From assembly GCA_938017515.1 (NCBI GenBank), contig CALIJJ010000018.1, positions 1-43,724 on the forward strand: 43,724 nucleotides of DNA. The letters are read 5' to 3'. Shown piece after piece: positions 8,253-15,029 of this stretch; position 1 is the stretch's first letter, and each line of letters begins with the position of its first letter. The translations under genes were made by a program, and so were the position numbers. The notes beneath the pieces were generated by a model, which worked only from the letters and a program-made list of their open reading frames with translations, was not told the origin of the DNA and did not search any database. The stretch is from an uncultured Pseudanabaenaceae cyanobacterium. Its GTDB lineage: Bacteria > Cyanobacteriota > Cyanobacteriia > PCC-9006 > JAAUQQ01.

Positions 8253-8297
8253 CTACTTCTTTCTTCCTTCTTTTCTTTCTTCTTTCTTTCTTCAGAG
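8253..8297 (-). promoter_or_regulatory. Purine-only leader immediately upstream of pnp
   Basis: On the minus strand the 40-odd bases before the pnp ATG are almost all A and G, in GAAAGAAAGAAG-type repeats with AAGGAAG about 15 nt before the start. Such an unstructured purine tract favours ribosome or S1 access and could be a target for feedback control by PNPase itself; the second point is inference. Confidence 0.45.
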
Positions 8298-8485
8298 TCT
8301 TCTGTTGTCCTTGGCAATCCTATCACTGTGCCTCGATTGCTGTTGGAAAAGACACGGCAGAAATTTAACTTATGTGCAGTTTCAACAAGGAACGTGTTGC
8401 TCCGAAGACCCTCAATGCTGCGCCTAGAGCCTGGAATACTGCACTTCGTCGTTGCGCTAGGGAGATTTGAATGCGCTGATTTATT

Positions 8486-9640
8486 CTATTTGGGTGTGAT
8501 CCACTTTTGGGTAATGCTCAGGTTGCGTTGGGCGATCGCCTGTAAAAATAAATCTGTCGGCACCCCCTGTTCTACGGGCCAGACACCGGGGTTGTGCAAT
8601 CGCCCTGCGAGAATATCAGCTGCGACGCTGCCCGTGCCCATCCCTGCGGCGATCGCCGTGTTGTCGTGGCAAAAGTCCACCTGATAGGTCACGGCTTTTC
8701 CGGTTTGGACACCGTCGATTTGAGCTTGCATGGCTAAACCTACGCCGCTGAAGCGATCGCTCACCTGGGTCATGGCATAGCTCACCTGGGCAAGAAATTC
8801 GATGCTGCTGCGATTTTTGAGTAATTGCCCAAACAAGCCCCGGGTCATGAGCGCCGTCAATGTGTTGTAAAACCGGGGGAGTGAGCCAAATTTTGTAATG
8901 ACGTTGTTGGTGTCAAAGCTTTCCGCCAAAGTGGCAGCTTCGCTGGTGCTGAACCAATACACGGGCACCGTGCCATAGGGAGACGGGAAGGTGACCTGCT
9001 CCGGTGCAGAGTAGGGTTGGAGCATTTGCCATTGTCGATTAAGCCAGCCTTGAAACGGATGCTGAATTTCCAGAAAGGTTGTGCGCATGACGGTTTTGCC
9101 TGCGCCGCCGGAACCGGCCACCACGTAGTTGAGCTGAATGGTCTCGATGTGCTCGACCTGTTCGGCCTGCATTTGTTCTAGGGCCAAGCGCACCATGCTG
9201 TTGGACAGGCCTGGAAAGACGCCGGTACTGACGATGGCGGTAACGCCTGCGGCCTCTGCTTGGGGACGTAACGCAAGGGCTTGACGCACGTAGTCGGGGC
9301 TGTCGCTGACATCAAGGTAGGGGACGCCTTGCTGAATACAGGTGTTGAGGACGGTGAGATCGCGATCGCGGAAGGGCCCAGCACAATGGATCACCAAATC
9401 AGCCTCAGCAATGGCGGCGTTTAGGGCGCTGATGTCGGCGAGGTTGAGGACTAACCGTTGGACGCGATCGCCCATCTCTGAACCCATACCTGCCATGGCG
9501 TCCACCACCCTGCTGGGCAACGTTGAGGAACGCCCCGTCAGCACCAGCTTGGCCGAAGTGTGTTGCAACAAATCGAGGGCAACGGCACCACCAATCTTGC
9601 CGGTTCCTCCCAGAATCAGAACCGTCGGTACGCTTGTCAT
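8486..9640 (-). CDS. Saccharopine dehydrogenase-like NAD(P)-binding protein
   Basis: 384 residues. The N-terminus 'VLILGGTGKIGGAVALDLL' is a Rossmann nucleotide-binding loop (GGTGKIGG, residues about 11-18), followed by a strand ending in 'LVLTGRSS' that would bind the adenosine ribose. 'DLVIHCAGPFRDRDLTVLN' and 'GVPYLDVSDSPDYVRQ' match the saccharopine dehydrogenase NADP-binding family. The family covers many reductases and the substrate cannot be told here; lysine metabolism should not be assumed. The gene follows the RodZ-like gene on the same strand after 71 bp and may be co-transcribed with it. The ATG at 9640 starts directly at the Rossmann fold. Confidence 0.82.
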   Translation of the reverse strand: MTSVPTVLILGGTGKIGGAVALDLLQHTSAKLVLTGRSSTLPSRVVDAMAGMGSEMGDRVQRLVLNLADISALNAAIAEADLVIHCAGPFRDRDLTVLNTCIQQGVPYLDVSDSPDYVRQALALRPQAEAAGVTAIVSTGVFPGLSNSMVRLALEQMQAEQVEHIETIQLNYVVAGSGGAGKTVMRTTFLEIQHPFQGWLNRQWQMLQPYSAPEQVTFPSPYGTVPVYWFSTSEAATLAESFDTNNVITKFGSLPRFYNTLTALMTRGLFGQLLKNRSSIEFLAQVSYAMTQVSDRFSGVGLAMQAQIDGVQTGKAVTYQVDFCHDNTAIAAGMGTGSVAADILAGRLHNPGVWPVEQGVPTDLFLQAIAQRNLSITQKWITPK

Positions 9641-9711
9641 GGCTTGGCTATCATCTTTGTCCAGGGATTCTGAGGCCGGTTATTCCGATTGTTTCGATAG
9701 TTGGGTGCCGA

Positions 9712-11175
9712 TTACTGGGCGCTACCCGTGAACGTCTGTGTTTTTTCTTCTTCCGCTTTGCCAAAGGTGGTGGCTTGCTTTCCATCCACAGACACTTGGA
9801 TGAGGTCTGGTCGGCTGCTGCCTAAAACGATTTCTTTACCCTTGAAGTTTTCCTTGAAATCGGAGGCGATCCCTTCGTAGGCCACAAAGCCGTCCACCTC
9901 TACGAAGAACCAGGCGGGTTCACCTTTGACTTCAACGCCCAGCGCAACCTCACCCTTGGCTGGCTTCGCTGCTGGTTTTTCAGCTGGCTTCGCTGCGGTC
10001 TCAGCCGGTTTAGCATCCGGTTTGGGAGTTTCTGCTTTTGGAGCTTCTGGCTTGGGTGTTGGGTTGGGCGTTGTGGCTGAACTGGCTGAGGTGCTGGCTG
10101 CCTCTGATGAATCGTTGGGGGAGGCTGTTGGGGCTGACGGCGCGGGCTCCCCGGTACCCTCGGATGTGGCTGAATTGCTGACCTGCTCGCTTGTTTCGGC
10201 AGGCGTTGTGGCGGTTTGTGGTGTGCGGTTACCAATGGCGAAGGCGATCGCTGCCAGGAGACCCACCCCGGCCAGAATTGCGCCGATGATCGGTAGGGGT
10301 AGTCCTCCCTGAGAGTTTCCAGGGGATGTGGCGGCTGGGTTGACGCCGCCGGTGGGACCGCCCGTGCGATTGCTGATCTCCGGCACTCCTGTGGCTGCTA
10401 ATGGCTCGGCCTGAGGAGTGGGGACCCTAGCAAGGGCAGTGCTCGAGGCTGATTCTGCGGGAGTCGCTGCAGCCAAGGGCGCTTCAGCTGAAGGCTTTTT
10501 CGCATCATTCGAGTCAGGGAGCGTCTGTCCTGGCGAGGCTTCTGAAGCGAATGATTGAGGGGGCAGATCTCGCTCTTTGTGTGTCAGATCGGGATCGGCG
10601 ATGGAGGTGCCAGGCGCGGATTCTCTGGAACGCGTTTCTTGCTCAGCCTCTTGGGCCATTGACGCCAAAGGCATGTCTGCCTGAGGGATTTCTGCTGCTT
10701 GAGTGATGTCAGAGCTCCCAGGTGCTTCCACTAAGGGAGCGTCTGCCTGGGACGCCAAGGCTTGAGTTGCCTCCTCTGGCTCTTCCGGAAGGACAGGATC
10801 CGGTTCAACAACCCGAGCCTCGCTGCGTGGCGCTGAGAAGGGTCTGCGGGGATCATCAACGGAGTCAGCGGTGGTTACGGCGGCCGCCACAAACATGCTG
10901 GGAACCTCTTGAGAGGGATTCCAAGGGAAGCTCTCTGCGATCTCAATGCCAGGAAGGCCCAATAGATCGCCGTAGCGGCGGATGAAGCCTTTCAGATAGA
11001 CGGGTTCTGGCAGGGGGCGGGCATCAGCTTCCTCGATGGCCTTCAAGATGCCGGGACGAATCAATGTCTTCGCAGACACATCATCTAAGGCCATGCCCTT
11101 CTTTTCCCGCTCCTGCTTCAGCAGATTGCCGATGTCCCTTAAACGCTCCAACTGAACTGGCTCTAGAGCACTCAT
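9712..11175 (-). CDS. RodZ-like helix-turn-helix membrane protein
   Basis: 487 residues from the ATG at 11175, which has GAGGAAGG just upstream. An N-terminal HTH domain of the RodZ type (about 8-85: 'IGNLLKQEREKKGMALDDVS', 'PEPVYLKGFIRRYGDLLGL') is followed by a long Ser/Ala/Pro/Glu-rich linker. There is one transmembrane segment (about 295-315, 'IIGAILAGVGLLAAIAFAIG'), a second low-complexity Thr/Pro/Lys linker, and a C-terminal DUF4115-like periplasmic domain (about 410-487). RodZ tethers the MreB cytoskeleton to the wall elongation machinery, and a role in cell shape is expected here. The linkers are longer than in well-studied RodZ proteins. An in-frame ATG at 11238 would add 21 residues and is less likely. 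Confidence 0.85.
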   Translation of the reverse strand: MSALEPVQLERLRDIGNLLKQEREKKGMALDDVSAKTLIRPGILKAIEEADARPLPEPVYLKGFIRRYGDLLGLPGIEIAESFPWNPSQEVPSMFVAAAVTTADSVDDPRRPFSAPRSEARVVEPDPVLPEEPEEATQALASQADAPLVEAPGSSDITQAAEIPQADMPLASMAQEAEQETRSRESAPGTSIADPDLTHKERDLPPQSFASEASPGQTLPDSNDAKKPSAEAPLAAATPAESASSTALARVPTPQAEPLAATGVPEISNRTGGPTGGVNPAATSPGNSQGGLPLPIIGAILAGVGLLAAIAFAIGNRTPQTATTPAETSEQVSNSATSEGTGEPAPSAPTASPNDSSEAASTSASSATTPNPTPKPEAPKAETPKPDAKPAETAAKPAEKPAAKPAKGEVALGVEVKGEPAWFFVEVDGFVAYEGIASDFKENFKGKEIVLGSSRPDLIQVSVDGKQATTFGKAEEEKTQTFTGSAQ

Positions 11176-11747
11176 CACGCCTTCCTCTTGTTTTTCACGG
11201 CTCCTGTGCCAACGGGAGCGTGCCATTAACTCCCTCAAAGCTGTTGCAGCCTAGGGCTGAACTTATGACGGACGATAAATCATTTTGAGTGGGATTGCAA
11301 TCGGGTGGAATCGGCGAAAGAGGCCCGAGGAGACAGGCATTCTCTGGGGTTGACGTTGCTTGAGTTGAGCTAGGCTTCCTCAAGACTTGGGGAACCCCGG
11401 TGAGTCGAAATGATGGGAGTTTGTGTTGAGCAAGATCGATTCTCCAAGGATAAAAGTCGATGCTCAACGATGGTTCTAAATTGCTCTTGTAATCGTTGTT
11501 TGTTGCGGAGGGAGCACTGTAAATGTTCCCATCAAAAATCACTGCGAAATTGATGTTACGAAAGGGAAAAGTTGATGAGTAGAAATGCGGCTGGCTCGGC
11601 CACACATCACAAGGGATGAGTATTAACTCGCATGAAATAACGACTCGTTAACGAAACCCCCGGAGTTGGTAAATTTTGTTTTCGTAAGGCTGCGTTCCCC
11701 TAAGGGAGCCTGTTATTCATGGAGAAGCGAACAAAGGGGGTCGGTCC
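11176..11747. other. Intergenic region between divergent genes
   Basis: About 570 bp between the RodZ-like gene (-) and the 103-aa gene (+). A 136-codon minus-strand frame at 11195-11605 has no recognisable features and looks accidental. TTAACG at 11648 and TAAATT at 11670 (16-bp spacer) form a weak promoter candidate for the plus-strand gene, and AAAGGGGG precedes its ATG. I found no RNA gene, although the length leaves room for one. Confidence 0.4.
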
Positions 11748-12059
11748 ATGAAAAAGTATGCCTATCAGTGGGTTCAAGATTGGTGCAATGAGCACGGTTG
11801 GACAGATTTGTTTTTGGAGCGCTATCACTACTGGGCATTTCCTCCCGGCTCTGTGATGCCTCAACCCATTCCCTTTGACGTGCTCCATGCGATTAAGCAG
11901 GAGAAGGGACTGAGCCCGACAGAGCGTAAGTGGTATGGCGTGGGTTTGGCGATCGCCACCCTCTCCGGCGTTGCCGCCTACTTTTGGAATACGCCTCTTC
12001 CCCTTTGCTTGGCCTTTAGCCTCTGCGCCCTCACGGTAGCCTATTTGGATGAAGACTAG
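11748..12059 (+). CDS. Small membrane protein (103 aa), unknown
   Basis: 103 residues. The first half is soluble and aromatic-rich ('YAYQWVQDWCNEHGWTDLF', 'RYHYWAFPPGSVMPQPIPFD'). One or two hydrophobic segments lie near the C-terminus (about 64-98: 'GVGLAIATLSGVAAYFW' and 'LPLCLAFSLCALTVAYL'), ending in an acidic LDED. AAAGGGGG lies about 10 nt before the ATG. It has the look of a conserved cyanobacterial small membrane protein, but I cannot assign a family. The next plus-strand gene is also a small membrane protein, 245 bp downstream. Confidence 0.75.
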   Translation: MKKYAYQWVQDWCNEHGWTDLFLERYHYWAFPPGSVMPQPIPFDVLHAIKQEKGLSPTERKWYGVGLAIATLSGVAAYFWNTPLPLCLAFSLCALTVAYLDED

Positions 12060-12202
12060 GAGATTGTTTCGGTGTAGATGATGGAGATCTCTAGAATTTA
12101 TCGAGATCTTGAGTTGATAGAGATCCTGTTGGACTGGTTTTTTCGGTCGATGATCGCTTCCATTGAGAAGGCCTGGGCAAACCCGAATCCTGCTGAGGAT
12201 GC

Positions 12203-12242
12203 CCCGTCTGGATAAAGCTCTTCCCGTCTGGATAAAATTCTT
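12203..12242. repeat. 20-bp tandem duplication
   Basis: CCCGTCTGGATAAAGCTCTT (12203-12222) is followed by CCCGTCTGGATAAAATTCTT (12223-12242), in the spacer between the two small membrane-protein genes. The same spacer holds a short hairpin AGATCTC/GAGATCT (12085-12109) shortly after the first gene. Confidence 0.75.
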
Positions 12243-12304
12243 CTATCTAAATCTCTGGCGCCCAGCTACAATCCGTTCTGAATTTCTTCGAGGACCGTCT
12301 CCCC

Positions 12305-12721
12305 TTGCGCGACCCCATCCGACAACTCCGTGAATTGCCCTGGGCAGAAGCAATGTCATGTGCTGGCTTAACACTGCTGGCGATCGTGGCCCTGGAAGCC
12401 ATTATTCTCTACGTTTTGGGGGCCGTTCAGGGGGTTGGATTGCTTGTGGCGCTGATGACGCAAGGTCCCTTTGCCCCGGTTTTGCTGCTGGTTTGGGCAG
12501 CCTTGGCGGGGGTTCTATTGCTGACGGTATTCGAACGCCTTTGCCCTTGGATCCGCATTCGGATTGGTGTGCTGTGGGCCTTAGTGGGCAGCATGATGCT
12601 GGCGTTGATGCTGCGATCGCTCTTGAGATCCGTCGTTCCAGAAGTTTTTGTGTTTGCCACGCCCACCTGCCTAATGGGCATTGCCATTGGGGTGTTCTGG
12701 AAAGGGCGTCCCTATTGGTAA
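12305..12721 (+). CDS. Small integral membrane protein (138 aa), unknown
   Basis: 138 residues with four predicted transmembrane helices (about 18-40, 52-75, 86-103, 112-130) and short charged loops such as 'FERLCPWIRIRIG'. There is no recognisable domain. The TTG at 12305 is preferred because GAGGA lies about 12 nt upstream and the resulting head 'MRDPIRQLRELPWAEA' is a plausible cytoplasmic segment. The ATG at 12353 would give a shorter protein starting almost in the first helix. The last codons (PYW-stop) are inside a 17-bp tandem repeat. Confidence 0.65.
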   Translation: MRDPIRQLRELPWAEAMSCAGLTLLAIVALEAIILYVLGAVQGVGLLVALMTQGPFAPVLLLVWAALAGVLLLTVFERLCPWIRIRIGVLWALVGSMMLALMLRSLLRSVVPEVFVFATPTCLMGIAIGVFWKGRPYW

Positions 12722-12785
12722 CTGCGACTCATTGGTAACCGCAACCTATTCATAACCGCAACCCATTCGTAACCGCGACCCATTC
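12714..12785. repeat. 17-bp tandem repeat (4 copies) carrying the stop codon
   Basis: Units at 12714-12730, 12731-12747, 12748-12764 and 12765-12781 (ATTGGTAACTGCGACTC, ATTGGTAACCGCAACCT, ATTCATAACCGCAACCC, ATTCGTAACCGCGACCC), then a partial ATTC. The first contains the TAA of the membrane-protein gene. Because 17 is not a multiple of 3, successive TAA triplets fall in all three frames. The array fills the gap to the convergent cobQ gene, whose stop is 8 bp further on. Confidence 0.9.
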
Positions 12786-12792
12786 TCGAAGC

Positions 12793-14292
12793 TTAGGGCT
12801 GCTGAAGCATGTCCAGAACCTTCGGCAGATCAATGTGCTCAGCAACCTTTTTGGCTAAGCCATCCAACAGTTGCTCCCGCTGGTTGCGATAGTTGGCAAT
12901 ACCGGTGGGCATGGACTTGAGACCCCGCTGTTGACGCAGGCGATTCAGCCAAGCCCGCCGCCAGGGACCGTTATCAAAAATGCCGTGGAGATAGGTTCCC
13001 CATAGGGACTGGGTGTCATCAACTAGCCCCAGATTTGCATCATCGAACAGCGCATGGAATGTGCCCAGCTTTTGGACGGTTTCGGCATCCAGGAGCTGGC
13101 TACGACCGTGGTGTAGCTCATAGCCAATGACGGGGAGGCCGTCCTGGGGATAGTTGGAGCTGACCATGCGTTGGCGAGCAATCTTTGCCCCGGCAATTAG
13201 CGTGCGAATGGGCAGTAGCTCCAGACCTTGGAAGCGACCCTCCTGGCCCTCAATGCCTTCTGGATCTGCCAGGATGCGGCCCATCATTTGGAAGCCGCCG
13301 CAGATGCCCAGGACGGTTCCCCCGGCCGCTGCGTAGTTCTGGATCTGCTCCGCGAGGCCGGTTTTCTGAATCGTCAGTAGATCGGCGATGGTGGTCTTTG
13401 AGCCAGGCAAGATCAGGGCGTCGGGATAGCCAATGGTGTCCCGAGGGCCGACATATTTGACGCTAACGCTAGGCTCCGCTTCCAGGGGATCAAAGTCCGT
13501 GAAATTAGCAATGCGAGGGAAACGCACCACGGAAATATTGACATCAGTATTGTTCTTGCGGCTCCGGCGCTCCATCAGGTCAAGGGAGTCTTCTGCTGGG
13601 AAGACTTCGTCCATCCAGGGAATGACACCAATTACGGGAATTCCGGTGCGCTCTTCGAGCCACTCGATACCGGAATCGAGGAGCGATCGCTGCCCCCGGA
13701 ATTTGTTAATCACCACGCCCTTGATGAGCGCCCGCTCCTCCGGCTCTAGTAGCTCCAAGGTGCCAACCACGTGGGCAAAGGCTCCACCGCGATCAATATC
13801 AACCACCAACAGGGTTGCCGCATTGAGGTGCTTTGCCACCCGCATGTTGGTGAGGTCGCGGTGCTTCAGATTAATTTCAGCCGGGCTACCCGCCCCTTCA
13901 CAGACCAAAAAATCAAATTCTGACCCCAGGCGTCGCAGGGACTCTTCAATGGCCTGCCAGCCGGGTTGAAAGTACTTGTCGTAATATTCCTGGGCCGTTG
14001 TCTGCCCGACAACCCGACCCCCCAGCACCACTTGGGAGGTCATATCTCCCTGGGGCTTGAGCAAAATCGGATTCATTTCGATGCGAGGGGCCACGCCTGC
14101 GGCCCAGGCTTGCAACGCTTGGGCATAGCCAATTTCGCCGCCACTGGCTGTCACGTAGGAGTTGAGCGCCATGTTCTGCCCCTTAAACGGCGCCACTCGC
14201 CAGCCCTTGCGAGCCAAAATGCGACAAATCGCTGCTGTTAACAGGGATTTACCGGCGTGGGAGGTGGTACCGACGACCATCAATGCTTTCAT
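12793..14292 (-). CDS. cobQ: Cobyric acid synthase
   Basis: 499 residues. CobQ amidates adenosylcobyrinic a,c-diamide at four positions using glutamine and ATP in cobalamin (here probably pseudocobalamin) synthesis. The N-terminal P-loop-like 'GTTSHAGKSLL' and 'PFKGQNMALNSYVT' belong to the synthetase half. The C-terminal half is a class I glutamine amidotransferase with nucleophile Cys331 in GICGGFQMMG and the active-site His in 'YLHGIFDNGPWRR'. The ATG at 14292 matches the family start 'MKALMVVGTTS' and has AGGAAAG upstream; an in-frame ATG at 14394 adds an implausible 34 residues containing tandem-duplicated DNA (14342-14373). No other cobalamin genes are nearby, and no B12-box-like sequence was seen upstream. 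Confidence 0.95.
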   Translation of the reverse strand: MKALMVVGTTSHAGKSLLTAAICRILARKGWRVAPFKGQNMALNSYVTASGGEIGYAQALQAWAAGVAPRIEMNPILLKPQGDMTSQVVLGGRVVGQTTAQEYYDKYFQPGWQAIEESLRRLGSEFDFLVCEGAGSPAEINLKHRDLTNMRVAKHLNAATLLVVDIDRGGAFAHVVGTLELLEPEERALIKGVVINKFRGQRSLLDSGIEWLEERTGIPVIGVIPWMDEVFPAEDSLDLMERRSRKNNTDVNISVVRFPRIANFTDFDPLEAEPSVSVKYVGPRDTIGYPDALILPGSKTTIADLLTIQKTGLAEQIQNYAAAGGTVLGICGGFQMMGRILADPEGIEGQEGRFQGLELLPIRTLIAGAKIARQRMVSSNYPQDGLPVIGYELHHGRSQLLDAETVQKLGTFHALFDDANLGLVDDTQSLWGTYLHGIFDNGPWRRAWLNRLRQQRGLKSMPTGIANYRNQREQLLDGLAKKVAEHIDLPKVLDMLQQP

Positions 14293-14426
14293 AGCAAGCT
14301 TTCCTGGGGACAGGGAATGTTTGGAGAAACGAACAGCCATGAGGGACGAACGACCCAAGGGACGAACGGCCTTTGAGAGCATGCTAGAGAGCACACCTGG
14401 CGGGCAAACATGAGCCTAAGGATAGG

Positions 14427-14472
14427 CGACTGAGTCCGAATCCCGTCTACGGGATTCGTAACATCTCAGTCG
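14427..14472. repeat. Two-tier inverted repeat upstream of cobQ
   Basis: The inner arms CGAATCCCGT (14437-14446) and ACGGGATTCG (14449-14458) pair perfectly. The outer arms CGACTGAG (14427-14434) and CTCAGTCG (14465-14472) pair around them. It lies between the end of the small winged-helix-like gene and the cobQ start, both on the minus strand. It has no T-tract, so it may be a U-less terminator of the upstream gene or a leader structure for cobQ. Confidence 0.65.
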
Positions 14473-14510
14473 GAATCACGTCAAATAAATTACGCAGGAG
14501 TGCGCAGGAG

Positions 14511-14918
14511 CTAGATGGGTAAACGTACCCAGCGTTGCCATGCATTATAAAGACGATCCCAAAGGGAAGCCTGAGGGAATTTACCGTCATGAGAGTATTT
14601 ATCTACAATCCAGCGTCCCAAGGGCGTCAACCGGAAACTATCGGTGATCCCTTGCCCATCCACCTCCCGGCGCAGCACGCCCACTTGGATGAGCCAGAGC
14701 AGCTGGTTCTCGGCGAGGAGGTCCGGTAGCGATCGCTTACAGTAGCCCAGCCGCATCCCTGAATTTCCCTCAATCTCGCTCAGGGGAACACTTTGGCGCT
14801 GCATGGCCAAGAACAGCGCCCGACGAAACGGCGAGCAGCAGAGCGCCCGCTCGGCTCGCTGCATCGTGCGCTTGGGATACTTAAAAGCTGAGAGATCAGC
14901 TGGGTTGCTTGCTGTCAT
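14511..14918 (-). CDS. Small winged-helix-like protein (Npun_F0494-type)
   Basis: About 135 residues. The core 'LLWLIQVGVLRREVDGQGITDSFRLTPLGRWIVDKY' has the strand-turn-strand look of a winged-helix wing, preceded by 'RAERALCCSPFRRALFLAM' and 'GYCKRSLPDLLAEN' helices. From memory it resembles a family of uncharacterised cyanobacterial proteins named after Npun_F0494; that assignment is tentative. There is no signal peptide or membrane helix. A role in DNA or protein binding is inference. The start is uncertain: the ATG at 14918 gives 'MTASNPADLSAFKYPKRTMQ', while an ATG at 14951 adds 11 residues; neither has a strong ribosome binding site. It lies upstream of cobQ and downstream of the penicillin-binding protein gene, all on the minus strand. 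Confidence 0.65.
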   Translation of the reverse strand: MTASNPADLSAFKYPKRTMQRAERALCCSPFRRALFLAMQRQSVPLSEIEGNSGMRLGYCKRSLPDLLAENQLLWLIQVGVLRREVDGQGITDSFRLTPLGRWIVDKYSHDGKFPQASLWDRLYNAWQRWVRLPI

Positions 14919-14985
14919 AGTTTGCGCTGGGACCGCTGAGCCTACGTGCATCGTAATAATCCGGAGTCATGGCTATTGTGACATA

Positions 14986-15029
14986 GGTCCAGGCACAGGG
15001 GCCCAGGCACGGGGGCTCAGGCACGGGGC
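14986..15029. repeat. 14-bp tandem repeat 3' of the PBP gene
   Basis: Three units containing CAGGCACRGGG (14990, 15004 and 15018 mark the CAGGCAC positions; period 14) end next to the PBP stop codon at 15030-15032. Confidence 0.75.

Noticed and set aside
11195..11605. Minus-strand frame of 136 codons upstream of the RodZ-like gene
   Set aside because: No ribosome binding site, no domain and an odd composition; it overlaps the RodZ-like gene start region.
14293..14510. Possible cobalamin riboswitch before cobQ
   Set aside because: I could not find a B12-box-like sequence or the multi-arm layout; only a simple nested palindrome is present.
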